64,000 nt of DNA from Marinobacter sp. S6332 (GCF_023016045.1 NZ_JALKAP010000004.1:1-64000), one strand, 5' to 3'; shown: positions 9,608 to 18,295, numbered from the stretch's first letter. Program-made: numbers and translations. The notes: a model not told the origin generated them from the sequence alone.

Positions 9608-10348
9608 TCAGTTGCTGCCGGTTTGCCTTACATCAACCAGATTGCCGCTCTCGTCATAGGTCAGTTCAAAACCCTGATAGCGTTCATGGCCTGCTAGCCG
9701 CTCCAGCTCCTCCATGGATTGCACTGGTATATCAACCAGAAGTGAGTTGACCAGCCAGCCCGGCAGAGCGCCCGTAGGGTCTGTGTGTTGCAGCCAGATC
9801 ATCCGGGTTTTATTGCCTTCTGGAATAAAGCGGTAAAACGTTTCTGAGTGTTCAACTCTTACGCGGCTGCTGTTTTCTACTCGCATGCCTGGTGTCGCGC
9901 TCATTTCCATAATAATCTCGCCAGACGCTTCGTTTCCCTCTGTGCGGATGTGCAGAACATAGTCTCGATCTGTTACCGGCCAAGGCATGTCGTTTACCGA
10001 GTAGGCATAGCGGTCGTGAAAGTTGCCTTTACCGATGCCGTAGGACTCGCTGCAATTGAGTACCCACTCAACGCACGATGCTGGATCCACCATCACCGCC
10101 ATTATGGTTTCAATGGGGGCGTCGAGAAGAGCCACGGCCTTGAATGCCTGAAAACTGGAGCTGCCTTGATCCATGGTATAGATTCGGATATCGCCAGCTT
10201 CTTTGCGCAAGGTCCAGGCCTCGCTGTCTTCTTCTGGTAAAGCTGCGTGTGCGGTGGTGGTTGCCATGGCTGAAACCAATAGGGCGCAAAGCGCACCACT
10301 GACAACTAAGGCCCAGCCTTTAAAGCTTTGGGCATGGGTGTTTCTCAT
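9608..10348 (-). CDS. Exported START-domain lipid-binding-like protein
   Basis: A 246-residue protein with a clear signal peptide (hydrophobic WALVVSGALCALLVSAM, cleavage probably after AHA near residue 35). The rest fits the START/SRPBCC fold seen in bacterial exported proteins: KEAGDIRIYT near the start, VLNCSESYGI, the motif NDMPWPVTDRDYVL and a C-terminal amphipathic helix. START domains hold hydrophobic ligands such as lipids; the ligand here is unknown. It stands alone, with a 67-base gap to the CBS gene downstream. Confidence 0.8.
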   Translation of the reverse strand: MRNTHAQSFKGWALVVSGALCALLVSAMATTTAHAALPEEDSEAWTLRKEAGDIRIYTMDQGSSSFQAFKAVALLDAPIETIMAVMVDPASCVEWVLNCSESYGIGKGNFHDRYAYSVNDMPWPVTDRDYVLHIRTEGNEASGEIIMEMSATPGMRVENSSRVRVEHSETFYRFIPEGNKTRMIWLQHTDPTGALPGWLVNSLLVDIPVQSMEELERLAGHERYQGFELTYDESGNLVDVRQTGSN

Positions 10349-10425
10349 AAGCTACACTTCCTAGAATAATGTGGGCGGAGTCTAACATGCGCAGTGGGGT
10401 GCTTTAGCCGCCGAAACAGGGGATT

Positions 10426-11493
10426 GTGAACCAGGTAACCACCCGATGTAGCAATTCGTTAAATTGGCCCGATCTGACGAAGAACATGACGATAAAAAAA
10501 CTGATTGATGCGAAAGGGCAATTCTCGCCTGGAGTGCTGAGCCAAGCTGTAGATGAAATAAACTACATGGACTACGACTTGCGTACGGTGATGGATCGAC
10601 CGCGCTCGAAGCTGGCTCGGCGCTGGCGGTTTAACCAGTTCCAATTTGTAAGTGCCACTGGGCCAGATTGGGTCTTTGGCATGGCGCTGGTCGACCTGAA
10701 GCTGGTGGGGAGCGGGTTTTTCTACCTCTATGATTTCGCATCCGGGCAAATGCTTGAGCACAGCTTCATGAGCCCACTAGCGATAGGAACTCGAATAGAA
10801 CCTAACCCTGAACATGGCTCGGCGTCTTTCAGAAAAGGAGACGTTTCTATGCGCATTTTGCCTTTCGTCGGGGGTAGATCCATCTCGGTGTCTGCGCCTA
10901 ATGGTATCCGCGTGGAGTTAACACTGAAAGAGGATAACGATCCTTTGCGACTAGTTTGCCCAGCGGGTTACAACGGCTGGGTATTCACACGCAAGTCGGC
11001 AGGTGTGCCGGTTGAAGGTGAAATTCGCTGGGATCATCGTATTTGGCGATGTGACGAAACCGCCCGTGGTGCCATTGATTGGAGTTGCGGCTTTATGCGC
11101 CGCGAAACAGCTTGGAATTGGGCCAGTTTGGCAGGGCAGCTGCAAGACGGACGGTCGCTGGGCCTCAATCTGGCTGCGGGCGTAAACGAAACCGGTATGA
11201 CAGAAAATGCACTTTGGTTGGAGGGTAAATGCCATAAGCTTGGCGCAGCTCAGTTTCGCTTCGATCGCTATCAGTCTGGAGGCAACTGGCACGTAACAAC
11301 GGATGATAATCGCGTTGACCTACACTTTGAGCCTGCCGCTGCGCGTAAAGAAAAGCTTAACGCGGGGGTATTGGCATCTAATTTTCGGCAATACGTGGGA
11401 AGGTTTAACGGAACTATTATCGATGAGAGTGGTAATAAGGTTGCCGTTCAAAATATGAAGGGGTTGGTCGAGGACCATTTCGCGCGGTGGTAA
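10426..11493 (+). CDS. DUF2804 family protein
   Basis: A 355-residue protein recognised as DUF2804 from its opening (LIDAKGQFSPG), the R-rich segment SKLARRWRFNQFQFVS and the later WDHRIWRCDETARGAIDWS region. No signal peptide or membrane helix is seen and no function is established for the family. The GTG at 10426 is used as the outer start; ATG 10486 (MTIKKLIDAKG) is an equally likely start, giving 335 residues. A hairpin terminator follows the stop codon. Confidence 0.75.
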   Translation: MNQVTTRCSNSLNWPDLTKNMTIKKLIDAKGQFSPGVLSQAVDEINYMDYDLRTVMDRPRSKLARRWRFNQFQFVSATGPDWVFGMALVDLKLVGSGFFYLYDFASGQMLEHSFMSPLAIGTRIEPNPEHGSASFRKGDVSMRILPFVGGRSISVSAPNGIRVELTLKEDNDPLRLVCPAGYNGWVFTRKSAGVPVEGEIRWDHRIWRCDETARGAIDWSCGFMRRETAWNWASLAGQLQDGRSLGLNLAAGVNETGMTENALWLEGKCHKLGAAQFRFDRYQSGGNWHVTTDDNRVDLHFEPAAARKEKLNAGVLASNFRQYVGRFNGTIIDESGNKVAVQNMKGLVEDHFARW

Positions 11494-11498
11494 TACAT

Positions 11499-11529
11499 AG
11501 CGCCTGCATCCAAGAAGTGTGCAGGCGCT
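11499..11529. terminator. Hairpin terminator between DUF2804 gene and minE
   Basis: AGCGCCTGCA (11499-11508) pairs perfectly with TGCAGGCGCT (11520-11529) across an 11-base loop. It sits between convergent stop codons, and AT-rich sequence follows on the plus strand, so it probably ends transcripts from both sides. Confidence 0.65.
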
Positions 11530-11538
11530 TAATTAAGC

Positions 11539-11790
11539 TCAACGTTCGGGCAGGGTTACGTTCAGTTCGAGCACAGAACAACTGCCATTTCGGTCCACTT
11601 CCACCTGAACCATATCATCACTGATTTGCACATATTTGCGAATGACCGCCAGTATTTCTTGCTGCATTTGCGGCAAATAATCGGGCTGGTCTCGCTGCCC
11701 ACGCTCATGGGCAACAATAATTTGCAAACGCTCTTTTGCAGTGCTGGCGGAGCTTGATTTCTTGCCTCTGAAATAATCGAGGAAACTCAT
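11539..11790 (-). CDS. minE: MinE, topological specificity factor for cell division
   Basis: An 83-residue protein beginning [11 protein letters not shown], the membrane-targeting and MinD-contact region of MinE, with [15 protein letters not shown] as the anti-MinCD helix and a C-terminal dimerisation domain. MinE stimulates the MinD ATPase and drives pole-to-pole oscillation so that MinCD blocks FtsZ rings only at poles. It is the last gene of the min operon, three bases after minD. Confidence 0.97.
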   Translation of the reverse strand: MSFLDYFRGKKSSSASTAKERLQIIVAHERGQRDQPDYLPQMQQEILAVIRKYVQISDDMVQVEVDRNGSCSVLELNVTLPER

Positions 11791-11793
11791 CCG

Positions 11794-12606
11794 TTAGCCC
11801 CCCTTGAACATCCGTGAAAAGAAACCTTTTTTCTGGTTGGTCATGAAGCGGTGTTCACGCTCCTCACCCAACAGGCGAGCAACGGCGTCGTCATACGCCT
11901 GACCTGCGTCGCTTTCGGTTTCAAGAATAACCGGCAACCCCTGATTTGAGGCATTGAGAACCACCTGACTCTCGGGAATCACACCCAGTAAAGGGATGGC
12001 CAGTATCTCTTCAACGTCTGCAACGGAAAGCATCTCGCCCCGCTCGACGCGATCTGGATTATACCGTGTTAGCAGCAGGTGCTCTTTAACTGGGTCTTCA
12101 CCCATTTCTGCGCGGCGGGATTTGCTTTGCAGGATGCCAAGAATGCGGTCCGAATCTCGAACGGATGAAACCTCAGGATTGGTAACCACAATGGCCTCAT
12201 CTGCAAAGTGCAGAGCCATTTGGGCCCCGTGCTCAATCCCAGCGGGTGAATCGCAGATGATGTAGTCGAAGGTTTCAGAGAGTTCGTTGATAACTTTTTC
12301 AACGCCCTCTTTAGTCAGAGCTTCTTTTTCTCGGGTTTGGGACGTTGGGAGTATGTAGAGCGTATCTACCCGCTTGTCCCGGATCAGTGCTTGGTTCAAG
12401 GTAGCATCGCCTTGTATGACGTTAACAAAGTCATACACTACACGGCGCTCGCAGTTCATGATCAGGTCTAGGTTGCGCAGGCCTACGTCGAAGTCAACCA
12501 CGACGGTTTTGTGGCCGCGCTTGGCAAGGCCTGTGCTGATGGAGGCGCTGGTGGTGGTTTTACCAACACCGCCTTTTCCTGAGGTAACGACAATAATTCT
12601 AGCCAA
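11794..12606 (-). CDS. minD: MinD, septum site-determining ATPase
   Basis: A 270-residue ParA/MinD-type ATPase with deviant Walker A KGGVGKTT near residue 11, switch motifs VVDFDVGLRNLD and ICDSPAGIE, and a C-terminal amphipathic membrane-targeting helix (KKGFFSRMFKGG). MinD binds the membrane when ATP-loaded and recruits MinC. The length and motifs are standard for the family. It lies between minC (80-base gap) and minE (3-base gap). Confidence 0.98.
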   Translation of the reverse strand: MARIIVVTSGKGGVGKTTTSASISTGLAKRGHKTVVVDFDVGLRNLDLIMNCERRVVYDFVNVIQGDATLNQALIRDKRVDTLYILPTSQTREKEALTKEGVEKVINELSETFDYIICDSPAGIEHGAQMALHFADEAIVVTNPEVSSVRDSDRILGILQSKSRRAEMGEDPVKEHLLLTRYNPDRVERGEMLSVADVEEILAIPLLGVIPESQVVLNASNQGLPVILETESDAGQAYDDAVARLLGEEREHRFMTNQKKGFFSRMFKGG

Positions 12607-12686
12607 GGTTTAATTCCTGTATCTCGATGGATTCGTCGTGTCTGCCGGCTTTTGGCCCGGTCACATTATTCTGTTCGATTCCAGTG

Positions 12687-13436
12687 TCAGGCCTTGTCCA
12701 GTGGTGCCACCACTAACAGGTCATCCCTGAGCTGAATCTGCACAGCGCTTTTCCAGCCGCTATTCTGAAGATCTTCGGAGATTTTATAGTGTCCGGCGAT
12801 GGACACAAGCTCTGCCTCAAGGGATTGACAGAAAATTCGTGCAGATTCGGCGCCATGAATGCCCGCCAAGGCTCTGCCGCGCAGTGGGCCGTAAACATGG
12901 ATGTTGCCAGCAGCGAGCACTTCTGCGCCCGCCTGAACCGGTGCCAGTATAACCAGATCGCCCTCTGGCGCATGAATTTGCTGGCCTGAGCGCACTGGAT
13001 GGCTGATGACCTTGGTTGCGGGTGCTTCTTTCACTACCTGAGGTTCCGGCGCTGCCGGTGTTTGTATAGTTTCGGCTTCTGCTTCGTGATTTCTATCCCG
13101 TTGACCGTTCCCGGGCATAAGCGCGAGAGAAGCGCCACGAGCAAGGCGGCGTTGGTCATCATTGCCGCCACGAACACCAATAACGTGAATGTTATTGCGC
13201 CGACAGGCACCGATAATCTTAAAAAAGTCCAACTCACTGTCCAGACCTTCGTACTTTTCCAGACTTATAATCAGGGGGATATCACGAAAAAATCCGGGAG
13301 CCTGACTGATTTTGTTTCTCAGCGTGTCTTCAAACTCGTCGTTATCAAAGTAATAGAGTTCTAGAGCGGTCATGGAAACACTGGCGCTTTTTAGTTGGAA
13401 TACCTGCTGTTCCCTTGTAGTAGCGGTGTCACTCAT
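12687..13436 (-). CDS. minC: MinC, septum formation inhibitor
   Basis: A 249-residue FtsZ-polymerisation inhibitor: an N-terminal FtsZ-binding domain (about 10-110), a variable linker rich in A, P and E (about 115-145), and the C-terminal beta-helix domain (HPVRSGQQIHAPEGDLVIL, then GNIHVYGPLRGRALAG) that dimerises and binds MinD. Its start codon overlaps the stop of the upstream HopJ-family gene as ATGA, so its translation is probably coupled to that gene. Confidence 0.97.
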   Translation of the reverse strand: MSDTATTREQQVFQLKSASVSMTALELYYFDNDEFEDTLRNKISQAPGFFRDIPLIISLEKYEGLDSELDFFKIIGACRRNNIHVIGVRGGNDDQRRLARGASLALMPGNGQRDRNHEAEAETIQTPAAPEPQVVKEAPATKVISHPVRSGQQIHAPEGDLVILAPVQAGAEVLAAGNIHVYGPLRGRALAGIHGAESARIFCQSLEAELVSIAGHYKISEDLQNSGWKSAVQIQLRDDLLVVAPLDKA

Positions 13437-13819
13437 GAGTGGGTCTCTTCCTTGATGGTTGGCTCTGATGGGCTGCGTGGGCGTAGTGGTGAATCTTCAA
13501 AACGTATACCCGACCAGCCAGAGCCCATAAACTGACGAATATTGCTATGGCTTTCGCCGGCTGGGTCATTTAGCACCTGCTGATAGTGTTGCGCGAACAG
13601 TTTCAGGGTGTCTGCCTCGTTGAGAGAGCAATGAAGGCCGAGAGCAAATACTTTGCATGAACCTGCGTTTTCTCCCTCGGCATTCACTAAAGGGCCATTC
13701 TGAAAGCTTGTGGGCTTGTAGTCGAAATAGCGCTCGATTAGGGCCAGAGTGTCATCAAAGTCTGCATGGCGGCCATCGATCGAAGCCAAGTGGATGCGTA
13801 GCGCTTCGTTTACCTTCAT
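13433..13819 (-). CDS. HopJ type III effector family protein
   Basis: Start at ATG 13819 gives 128 residues beginning [14 protein letters not shown]; a longer frame upstream lies inside the preceding gene. The core FDDTLALIERYFDYKPTSFQNG and the middle SCKVFALGLHCSLNEADTLKLFAQHY fit the HopJ family, which is named after a Pseudomonas effector but is widespread in non-pathogens lacking type III secretion. No secretion genes are near. The start overlaps the DUF1244 stop (TAATG), and the stop overlaps minC (ATGA), so it sits within one tightly coupled operon. Function unknown. Confidence 0.8.
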   Translation of the reverse strand: MKVNEALRIHLASIDGRHADFDDTLALIERYFDYKPTSFQNGPLVNAEGENAGSCKVFALGLHCSLNEADTLKLFAQHYQQVLNDPAGESHSNIRQFMGSGWSGIRFEDSPLRPRSPSEPTIKEETHS

Positions 13820-14097
13820 TACTTGTGATCCTGTTTTGGACCCGTTTGGTGCTGGGCTTTCCACTGCTCGTATGGCATGCCGTAAATTTCTTCCCGCGCA
13901 GCCGGGTCGGAAATCTCGAAGCCGCGTTCACTGGCCTCTGCGCGATACCATTTAGAAAGGCAGTTGCGGCAAAATCCGGCCAAATTCATCAGATCAATGT
14001 TCTGAACGCTAGGGTTGTCTCCTAGGTGCTTAACCAAACGGCGAAAAGCTGCTGCTTCAATTTCAGTGCGCTCAGAGTCTGGAATAGGGTTCGACAT
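13819..14097 (-). CDS. DUF1244 family protein
   Basis: A 92-residue protein with the DUF1244 signature: [20 protein letters not shown] then [14 protein letters not shown] and [20 protein letters not shown]. The CRNC pair of cysteines in a helical context suggests metal or cofactor binding, but no function is established. It is the first gene of the DUF1244-HopJ-minCDE operon; its stop overlaps the HopJ-gene start. The divergent dinB promoter lies just upstream. Confidence 0.85.
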   Translation of the reverse strand: MSNPIPDSERTEIEAAAFRRLVKHLGDNPSVQNIDLMNLAGFCRNCLSKWYRAEASERGFEISDPAAREEIYGMPYEQWKAQHQTGPKQDHK

Positions 14098-14137
14098 GGG
14101 GCCTCGTTATGCTATCCGATGGTTGTTTTGGAGATTC

Positions 14138-14166
14138 CTGACATTCTCAGCATCTTACTTTAAGAT
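14138..14166 (+). promoter_or_regulatory. Probable sigma70 promoter for dinB
   Basis: CTGACA (14138-14143, five of six matches to TTGACA) and TAAGAT (14161-14166, four of six to TATAAT) are separated by exactly 17 bases. The predicted transcription start falls at the LexA-type site that follows. Confidence 0.55.
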
Positions 14167-14172
14167 ACAAGA

Positions 14173-14188
14173 CTGTATGAATGTACAG
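14173..14188 (+). promoter_or_regulatory. LexA (SOS) box upstream of dinB
   Basis: CTGTATGAATGTACAG matches the gammaproteobacterial SOS operator CTGT-N8-ACAG exactly in both half-sites. It sits 7 bases after a -10 element and 24 bases before ATG 14213, the usual place for LexA repression of dinB. Confidence 0.8.
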
Positions 14189-14212
14189 AAACCCGACGTG
14201 AGCCCAGTAATT

Positions 14213-15277
14213 ATGCCTCAACGCAAGATCATCCATGTGGATTGCGACTGCTTTTATGCAGCAGTTGAGATGCGAGATGATCCAACATTGCGCGATGTTC
14301 CGCTGGCGGTAGGGGGTGAGGGCGGCCGAGGGGTGGTAACAACCTGCAACTATAAAGCCCGGGCTTTCGGTGTGCGCTCGGCCATGCCTGGCGGAGAGGC
14401 CCGCCGGCTCTGCCCCGGCCTAGTTACTGTTCCGCCAGATATGCCCCGTTATCGCGCGGCATCACAGAAGGTCATGAGCATACTGCGGGAACTCACTGAT
14501 CTGGTTGAGCCACTGTCGCTGGATGAAGCGTTTTTGGATGTATCCGATGTAACCGACCATAAGGGCAGTGCCACGCTGATGGCTCGCTATTTGCGAGAGC
14601 GGGTAGAAAAAGAAGTCGGGATCACCATTTCCGCCGGGGTTGCTCCCAATAAGTTTCTCGCCAAGATTGCCAGCGACTGGCAAAAACCCAACGGGCTGTT
14701 TGTGGTGAAGCCTGATGAGGTGGAGGATTTCGTTCGCGAGCTCAACGTTGAAAAACTGTTTGGGGTGGGGCAGGTAACGGCCGCCAAGCTTCACGCGCTT
14801 GGCGTTAAAACCTGCGGAGATTTGCAGGCGTTGGGCGTGGATGTATTGATCGAGCGTTTTGGTAAACAAGGTTATCGGCTTCATGAAATGGCGCACGGCC
14901 GGGACGAGCGGTCGGTGGTGGTTTCCCGAATTGCCAAATCTGTGAGCGTAGAGCGCACTTTCTCTCAGGACTTACCAGATTTGGCCGCTTGTGAAACCGT
15001 ATTGGCGTCGCTGGCGGCCGATCTGAATTTACGGCTCGCCCGAAAGGCCAAAGATAAACCCATTCATAAACTGTTTATAAAAATACGTTACAGCGACTTT
15101 TCAACACACACTCTGGAGCGAGTACGAGACAACATAAAGGAGCCTGAGCTTGACGATTATTTACCGCTTCTCAATGAACTGGTAACCAATCGCGAGCGAC
15201 CGGTTCGCTTGTTAGGCTTGGGCGTGCGGTTTAGGAATGATGATGCACCCGTTACCCAGTTAAGGCTCTTCGATTAA
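14213..15277 (+). CDS. dinB: DinB, DNA polymerase IV
   Basis: A Y-family translesion polymerase of 354 residues from ATG 14213 ([20 protein letters not shown]), the standard DinB opening. Metal ligands appear in HVDCDCFYA and in [23 protein letters not shown] and [20 protein letters not shown] are further family motifs, followed by the little-finger domain. ATG 14177 is in frame but lies inside the LexA box, so the later start is preferred. The protein ends QLRLFD, which resembles a beta-clamp-binding QLxLF motif. It should act in SOS-induced bypass synthesis. It converges on the PAP2 gene with two bases between stops. Confidence 0.95.
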   Translation: MPQRKIIHVDCDCFYAAVEMRDDPTLRDVPLAVGGEGGRGVVTTCNYKARAFGVRSAMPGGEARRLCPGLVTVPPDMPRYRAASQKVMSILRELTDLVEPLSLDEAFLDVSDVTDHKGSATLMARYLRERVEKEVGITISAGVAPNKFLAKIASDWQKPNGLFVVKPDEVEDFVRELNVEKLFGVGQVTAAKLHALGVKTCGDLQALGVDVLIERFGKQGYRLHEMAHGRDERSVVVSRIAKSVSVERTFSQDLPDLAACETVLASLAADLNLRLARKAKDKPIHKLFIKIRYSDFSTHTLERVRDNIKEPELDDYLPLLNELVTNRERPVRLLGLGVRFRNDDAPVTQLRLFD

Positions 15278-15279
15278 GC

Positions 15280-15852
15280 TCACCCCGAAAATAAGCCTAG
15301 AGAGGTACTGAAAAAGTAAGCGGCTGAAAGGTACCCCATTAGACCACCAATAAAGGCGCCAGCTACAACGTCTGACGGGTAGTGCAAGCCCAGTACAACA
15401 CGCGATGCAGCTACGCTCAAAGTAAACGGAGCCGTTGCCAGCGCCAGTTTTGGCATTGTCATGAACAGTATGGTTTGAAAGCAGGCAGCGTGGAGCGTGT
15501 GGCCTGAAGGAAAACTGTAGCGGTCTAAAGGCGGCGTTCCGCAGTTAATGGAAGGGAACGATATAAAAGGCCTTTCGCGGATTAGCCAGCGTTTAAGAAG
15601 TTTGTAGGTTAGGGTGCAGGTCAGCCCGGTTAGGGTCATTAACAATGCTAGGCCAGCGCCCATCTCAGGCTCTAGGAAAGGGATAGCTAAAATCAAAGCG
15701 TACCAGAACCAACCGTCTCCCAACCGGCTTACCCATTGGAAGTAACGCATGACCGGTCGGAACTTAACGACTCGGTTGATGGACTGGCAGAATGCGTACT
15801 CACGCCGATCTGCCAGTTCAAAGAATCGAAATGCTTTGCTTGTTTCGGGCAT
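15280..15852 (-). CDS. PAP2-family membrane phosphatase
   Basis: A 190-residue membrane protein with the three PAP2 motifs in order: KRWLIRERP (motif 1), SFPSGHT (motif 2) and SRVVLGLHYPSDV (motif 3), with hydrophobic segments around them. Family members remove phosphate from phosphatidic acid, PGP, undecaprenyl pyrophosphate or similar lipids; the substrate cannot be read from sequence. Its first 35 bases overlap the end of the upstream glycosyltransferase gene, so the two are translated from one message behind the PhoB-like site at 17089-17117. A lipid-phosphate substrate made or used with the glycosyltransferase is a reasonable inference. Confidence 0.85.
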   Translation of the reverse strand: MPETSKAFRFFELADRREYAFCQSINRVVKFRPVMRYFQWVSRLGDGWFWYALILAIPFLEPEMGAGLALLMTLTGLTCTLTYKLLKRWLIRERPFISFPSINCGTPPLDRYSFPSGHTLHAACFQTILFMTMPKLALATAPFTLSVAASRVVLGLHYPSDVVAGAFIGGLMGYLSAAYFFSTSLGLFSG

Positions 15853-17050
15853 GGAGTCGGGCCTTTGGGTTTTGGTTCAACACAAGTTTTTCGAATTGTT
15901 TGATCCGCGACTCCCAGTTCAGCTTGAGAGCTTCAATCCGCGCTTGGGTGCGAATACGTTTGAGCAGGCTTGGCTGATTTGCCAATCGAAGGGCTCCGTT
16001 AATAAACCGCTCATCCTGATCTAGGGGGGCCTTGATGCCGTTTTCTTCATGGCGAATGTGTTCATGGGCGGCTGCATCGTTGTACGCCACAACGGCGAGG
16101 CCACTGGCCATTGCTTCAAGTACAACATTTCCGAAGGTGTCTGTTTTACTTGGAAACAAAAACAAGTCGCCGGATGCATAGTGGCGAGCCAACTCATTGC
16201 CAGACTGGGCGCCGCAAAAAATATAGTCTGGGTGCTTCTCAGACAATTGTTTGCGCATGGGGCCGTTGCCCACCAGCACGAACTTGGCTCGTGGGTATAG
16301 CTTGCGTATTCGTTCATAGCATGCGACGGCTGTTCGAATGTTTTTCTCGGCTGCTAGTCGTCCGACATAGAGCACTGCCCGGTCATTTCCCTCAAGCCCC
16401 CAGCTCGCGCGCAGAGATTCGTCCCTCTTATCTGGGGTGAAGCGTTGGCAGTCCACACCCCGACTCCAAAGGCCAGTTGGCGTGATGCCCATGTTTGAGG
16501 TGACGTGTTGCATCTTGGTTGTTGGAACAAGTGTGATGTCTGTGCGGTTGTGGAACCAACGGCCATAAGCGCACATTAGCTTTTCCAAGGCCCCAAAGCC
16601 GTAATATCGGCTGTACTGGTGAAAGTTCGTGTGGAAGCCGGAGCCGACAGGTAGCCCCATTGTTCGCGCTGCTGAAACAGCTGCTATGCCCAAAGGCCCT
16701 TGGGTGGCTACGTAGACTGCATCGGGGCGGTTTGTTTGCCACAGTCGTTGAAGCTGGCTGCTGCTGGCGATGCCAACACGTAAGTCGGCGTACCCGGGGA
16801 GGGGCAGGCTAGCTACAACATGCTCATTCGCAAACAATGCATTGCCGGCACTCGGTATCAAACCCTTTCTCTCGTAGCGTTGTCTAGGCCGTACAATGGT
16901 AACTTCGTGGCCGTGTTGAACGAGTCCAAGGCAAAGGTGTCTTAGTGTGTTGGCAACCCCGTTGATTTCTGGCGGAAACGTCTCGGAAACGATGGTAATG
17001 TGTTGTTTTCGCGGGCCAGCCAGTCTAGTTTCTGTCACGACGTTCCCCAT
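15818..17050 (-). CDS. GT4-family glycosyltransferase
   Basis: A 410-residue GT-B fold glycosyltransferase. The N-terminal acceptor domain opens ITIVSETFPPEINGVANTLRH, a form shared by mannosyl- and diacylglycerol glycosyltransferases. The C-terminal donor domain has VLYVGRLAAEKN and the EX7E-like segment SKTDTFGNVVLEAMASGL. There is no obvious membrane helix, as expected for a peripheral enzyme. It overlaps the PAP2 gene by 35 bases. A three-repeat PhoB-type site lies upstream, pointing to phosphate-starvation control and thus to membrane-lipid glycosylation as one possible role; cell-surface glycan synthesis is the alternative. Confidence 0.85.
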   Translation of the reverse strand: MGNVVTETRLAGPRKQHITIVSETFPPEINGVANTLRHLCLGLVQHGHEVTIVRPRQRYERKGLIPSAGNALFANEHVVASLPLPGYADLRVGIASSSQLQRLWQTNRPDAVYVATQGPLGIAAVSAARTMGLPVGSGFHTNFHQYSRYYGFGALEKLMCAYGRWFHNRTDITLVPTTKMQHVTSNMGITPTGLWSRGVDCQRFTPDKRDESLRASWGLEGNDRAVLYVGRLAAEKNIRTAVACYERIRKLYPRAKFVLVGNGPMRKQLSEKHPDYIFCGAQSGNELARHYASGDLFLFPSKTDTFGNVVLEAMASGLAVVAYNDAAAHEHIRHEENGIKAPLDQDERFINGALRLANQPSLLKRIRTQARIEALKLNWESRIKQFEKLVLNQNPKARLHARNKQSISIL

Positions 17051-17072
17051 GGCTTTTCATTGGTATGCTTTT

Positions 17073-17117
17073 ACTATGGGAGCGGCCGGTGACAGGCGTG
17101 CGACACTCTTATGACAT
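17073..17117 (-). promoter_or_regulatory. PhoB-type box of three repeats plus -10 for the glycosyltransferase-PAP2 pair
   Basis: On the minus strand, reading from 17117, three 7-mers occur at exact 11-base steps: ATGTCAT (17117-17111), GTGTCGC (17106-17100) and CTGTCAC (17095-17089), separated by AAGA and ACGC. The Pho box consensus is CTGTCAT-N4-CTGTCAT/C. Ten bases after the last repeat lies CATAGT (17078-17073), a four-of-six -10 element at the spacing usual for PhoB promoters. The glycosyltransferase ATG is at 17050. Confidence 0.6.
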
Positions 17118-17154
17118 TCTCTTTACGCATTCAAAAACCTGAAGCGGAGGCGCT

Positions 17155-18192
17155 ATGCAAACCCGAAAACTAGGCCGTACAGACATTGATGTGAGCCTGA
17201 TATGCCTTGGCACCATGACCTGGGGCGAGCAGAATACCGAGCAGGAAGCCTTTGAACAGCTGGATTACGCCACGTCTGAAGGTGTGAACTTTATAGACAC
17301 GGCAGAAATGTACCCCGTGCCACCGAGGGCTGAAACTCAGGGGCTGACTGAGACGTTTCTGGGCAACTGGCTGGCACAACGTGGTCGTCGTGACGATTTG
17401 GTGATTGCATCTAAGGTTACTGGACCGGGGGATGGATTCGGCTATTTGCGGAGTGGTCCGCGCCTCACCCGTGATCACGTCATCGAAGCCTGTGACGCCA
17501 GTCTAAAGCGCTTGAAAACTGACTACATTGATTTGTACCAAGTGCACTGGCCGGATCGTAACGCGAACTTTTTCGGTAAGCTTGGCTACCATCACGCCCC
17601 GAAAGAGAAGTCCACGCCGATCGAGGAGACTCTGGAAGCGCTCAATGAGCTTGTACAAGCCGGTAAAGTCAGGCACATAGGGATCTCCAATGAAACACCT
17701 TGGGGCGCTATGGAGTATTTGCGTTTGGCGGAAAAGAATGGTTGGCCGCGCATTGCTAGTATTCAGAACCCTTACAGCCTCTTAAATCGGTCGTTTGAAG
17801 CCGGTATGGCTGAGATAGCCCATAGAGAGCAAACGGGGTTGTTGGCTTATTCCCCGCTAGCGTTCGGTATGTTGTCGGGTAAATATATGGGCGGAAAGTG
17901 GCCAGAAAAGGCGCGTCTCACGCTTTATGAACGCTTCAGCCGCTATACCAACGAGCGCGGAGCTGATGCCACTCGCGCATACGCGGAGCTCGCTTGGCAG
18001 AAAGGGTTGGCTCCGGCCCAGATGGCGCTGGCCTACGTAAATAGCCGCAGTTTTCTGACCAGTAACATTATTGGCGCCACCAATATGGAACAGCTCCGCG
18101 AAAATCTAGACTCAAGCAACGTGAGCCTCAGCCAAGAAACTCTGGAAGCTATTGAGGCAATTCACCAAGAGTTCACCTATCCTTGCCCGTGA
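17155..18192 (+). CDS. Aldo/keto reductase, Tas-like
   Basis: A 345-residue NADPH-dependent aldo/keto reductase close to E. coli Tas. The opening MQTRKLGRTDIDVSLICLGT and TMTWGEQN are typical. Catalytic residues appear as D and Y in FIDTAEMYPVP, K in VIASKV and H in LYQVHWPDR. The C-terminal GATNMEQLRENLDS region is the cofactor-binding end. The physiological substrate is unknown. It is transcribed divergently from the glycosyltransferase across 104 bases that hold the Pho-type site. Confidence 0.9.
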   Translation: MQTRKLGRTDIDVSLICLGTMTWGEQNTEQEAFEQLDYATSEGVNFIDTAEMYPVPPRAETQGLTETFLGNWLAQRGRRDDLVIASKVTGPGDGFGYLRSGPRLTRDHVIEACDASLKRLKTDYIDLYQVHWPDRNANFFGKLGYHHAPKEKSTPIEETLEALNELVQAGKVRHIGISNETPWGAMEYLRLAEKNGWPRIASIQNPYSLLNRSFEAGMAEIAHREQTGLLAYSPLAFGMLSGKYMGGKWPEKARLTLYERFSRYTNERGADATRAYAELAWQKGLAPAQMALAYVNSRSFLTSNIIGATNMEQLRENLDSSNVSLSQETLEAIEAIHQEFTYPCP

Positions 18193-18295
18193 TTAGACGG
18201 GTGTTTATTAATAAACGCTAAGATTTTGAGGCCAAAAGGAATTGGCCGTGCTTGGTGAAGATTAAGTTACGTTTAGAAACCTAGTTGATCATATT

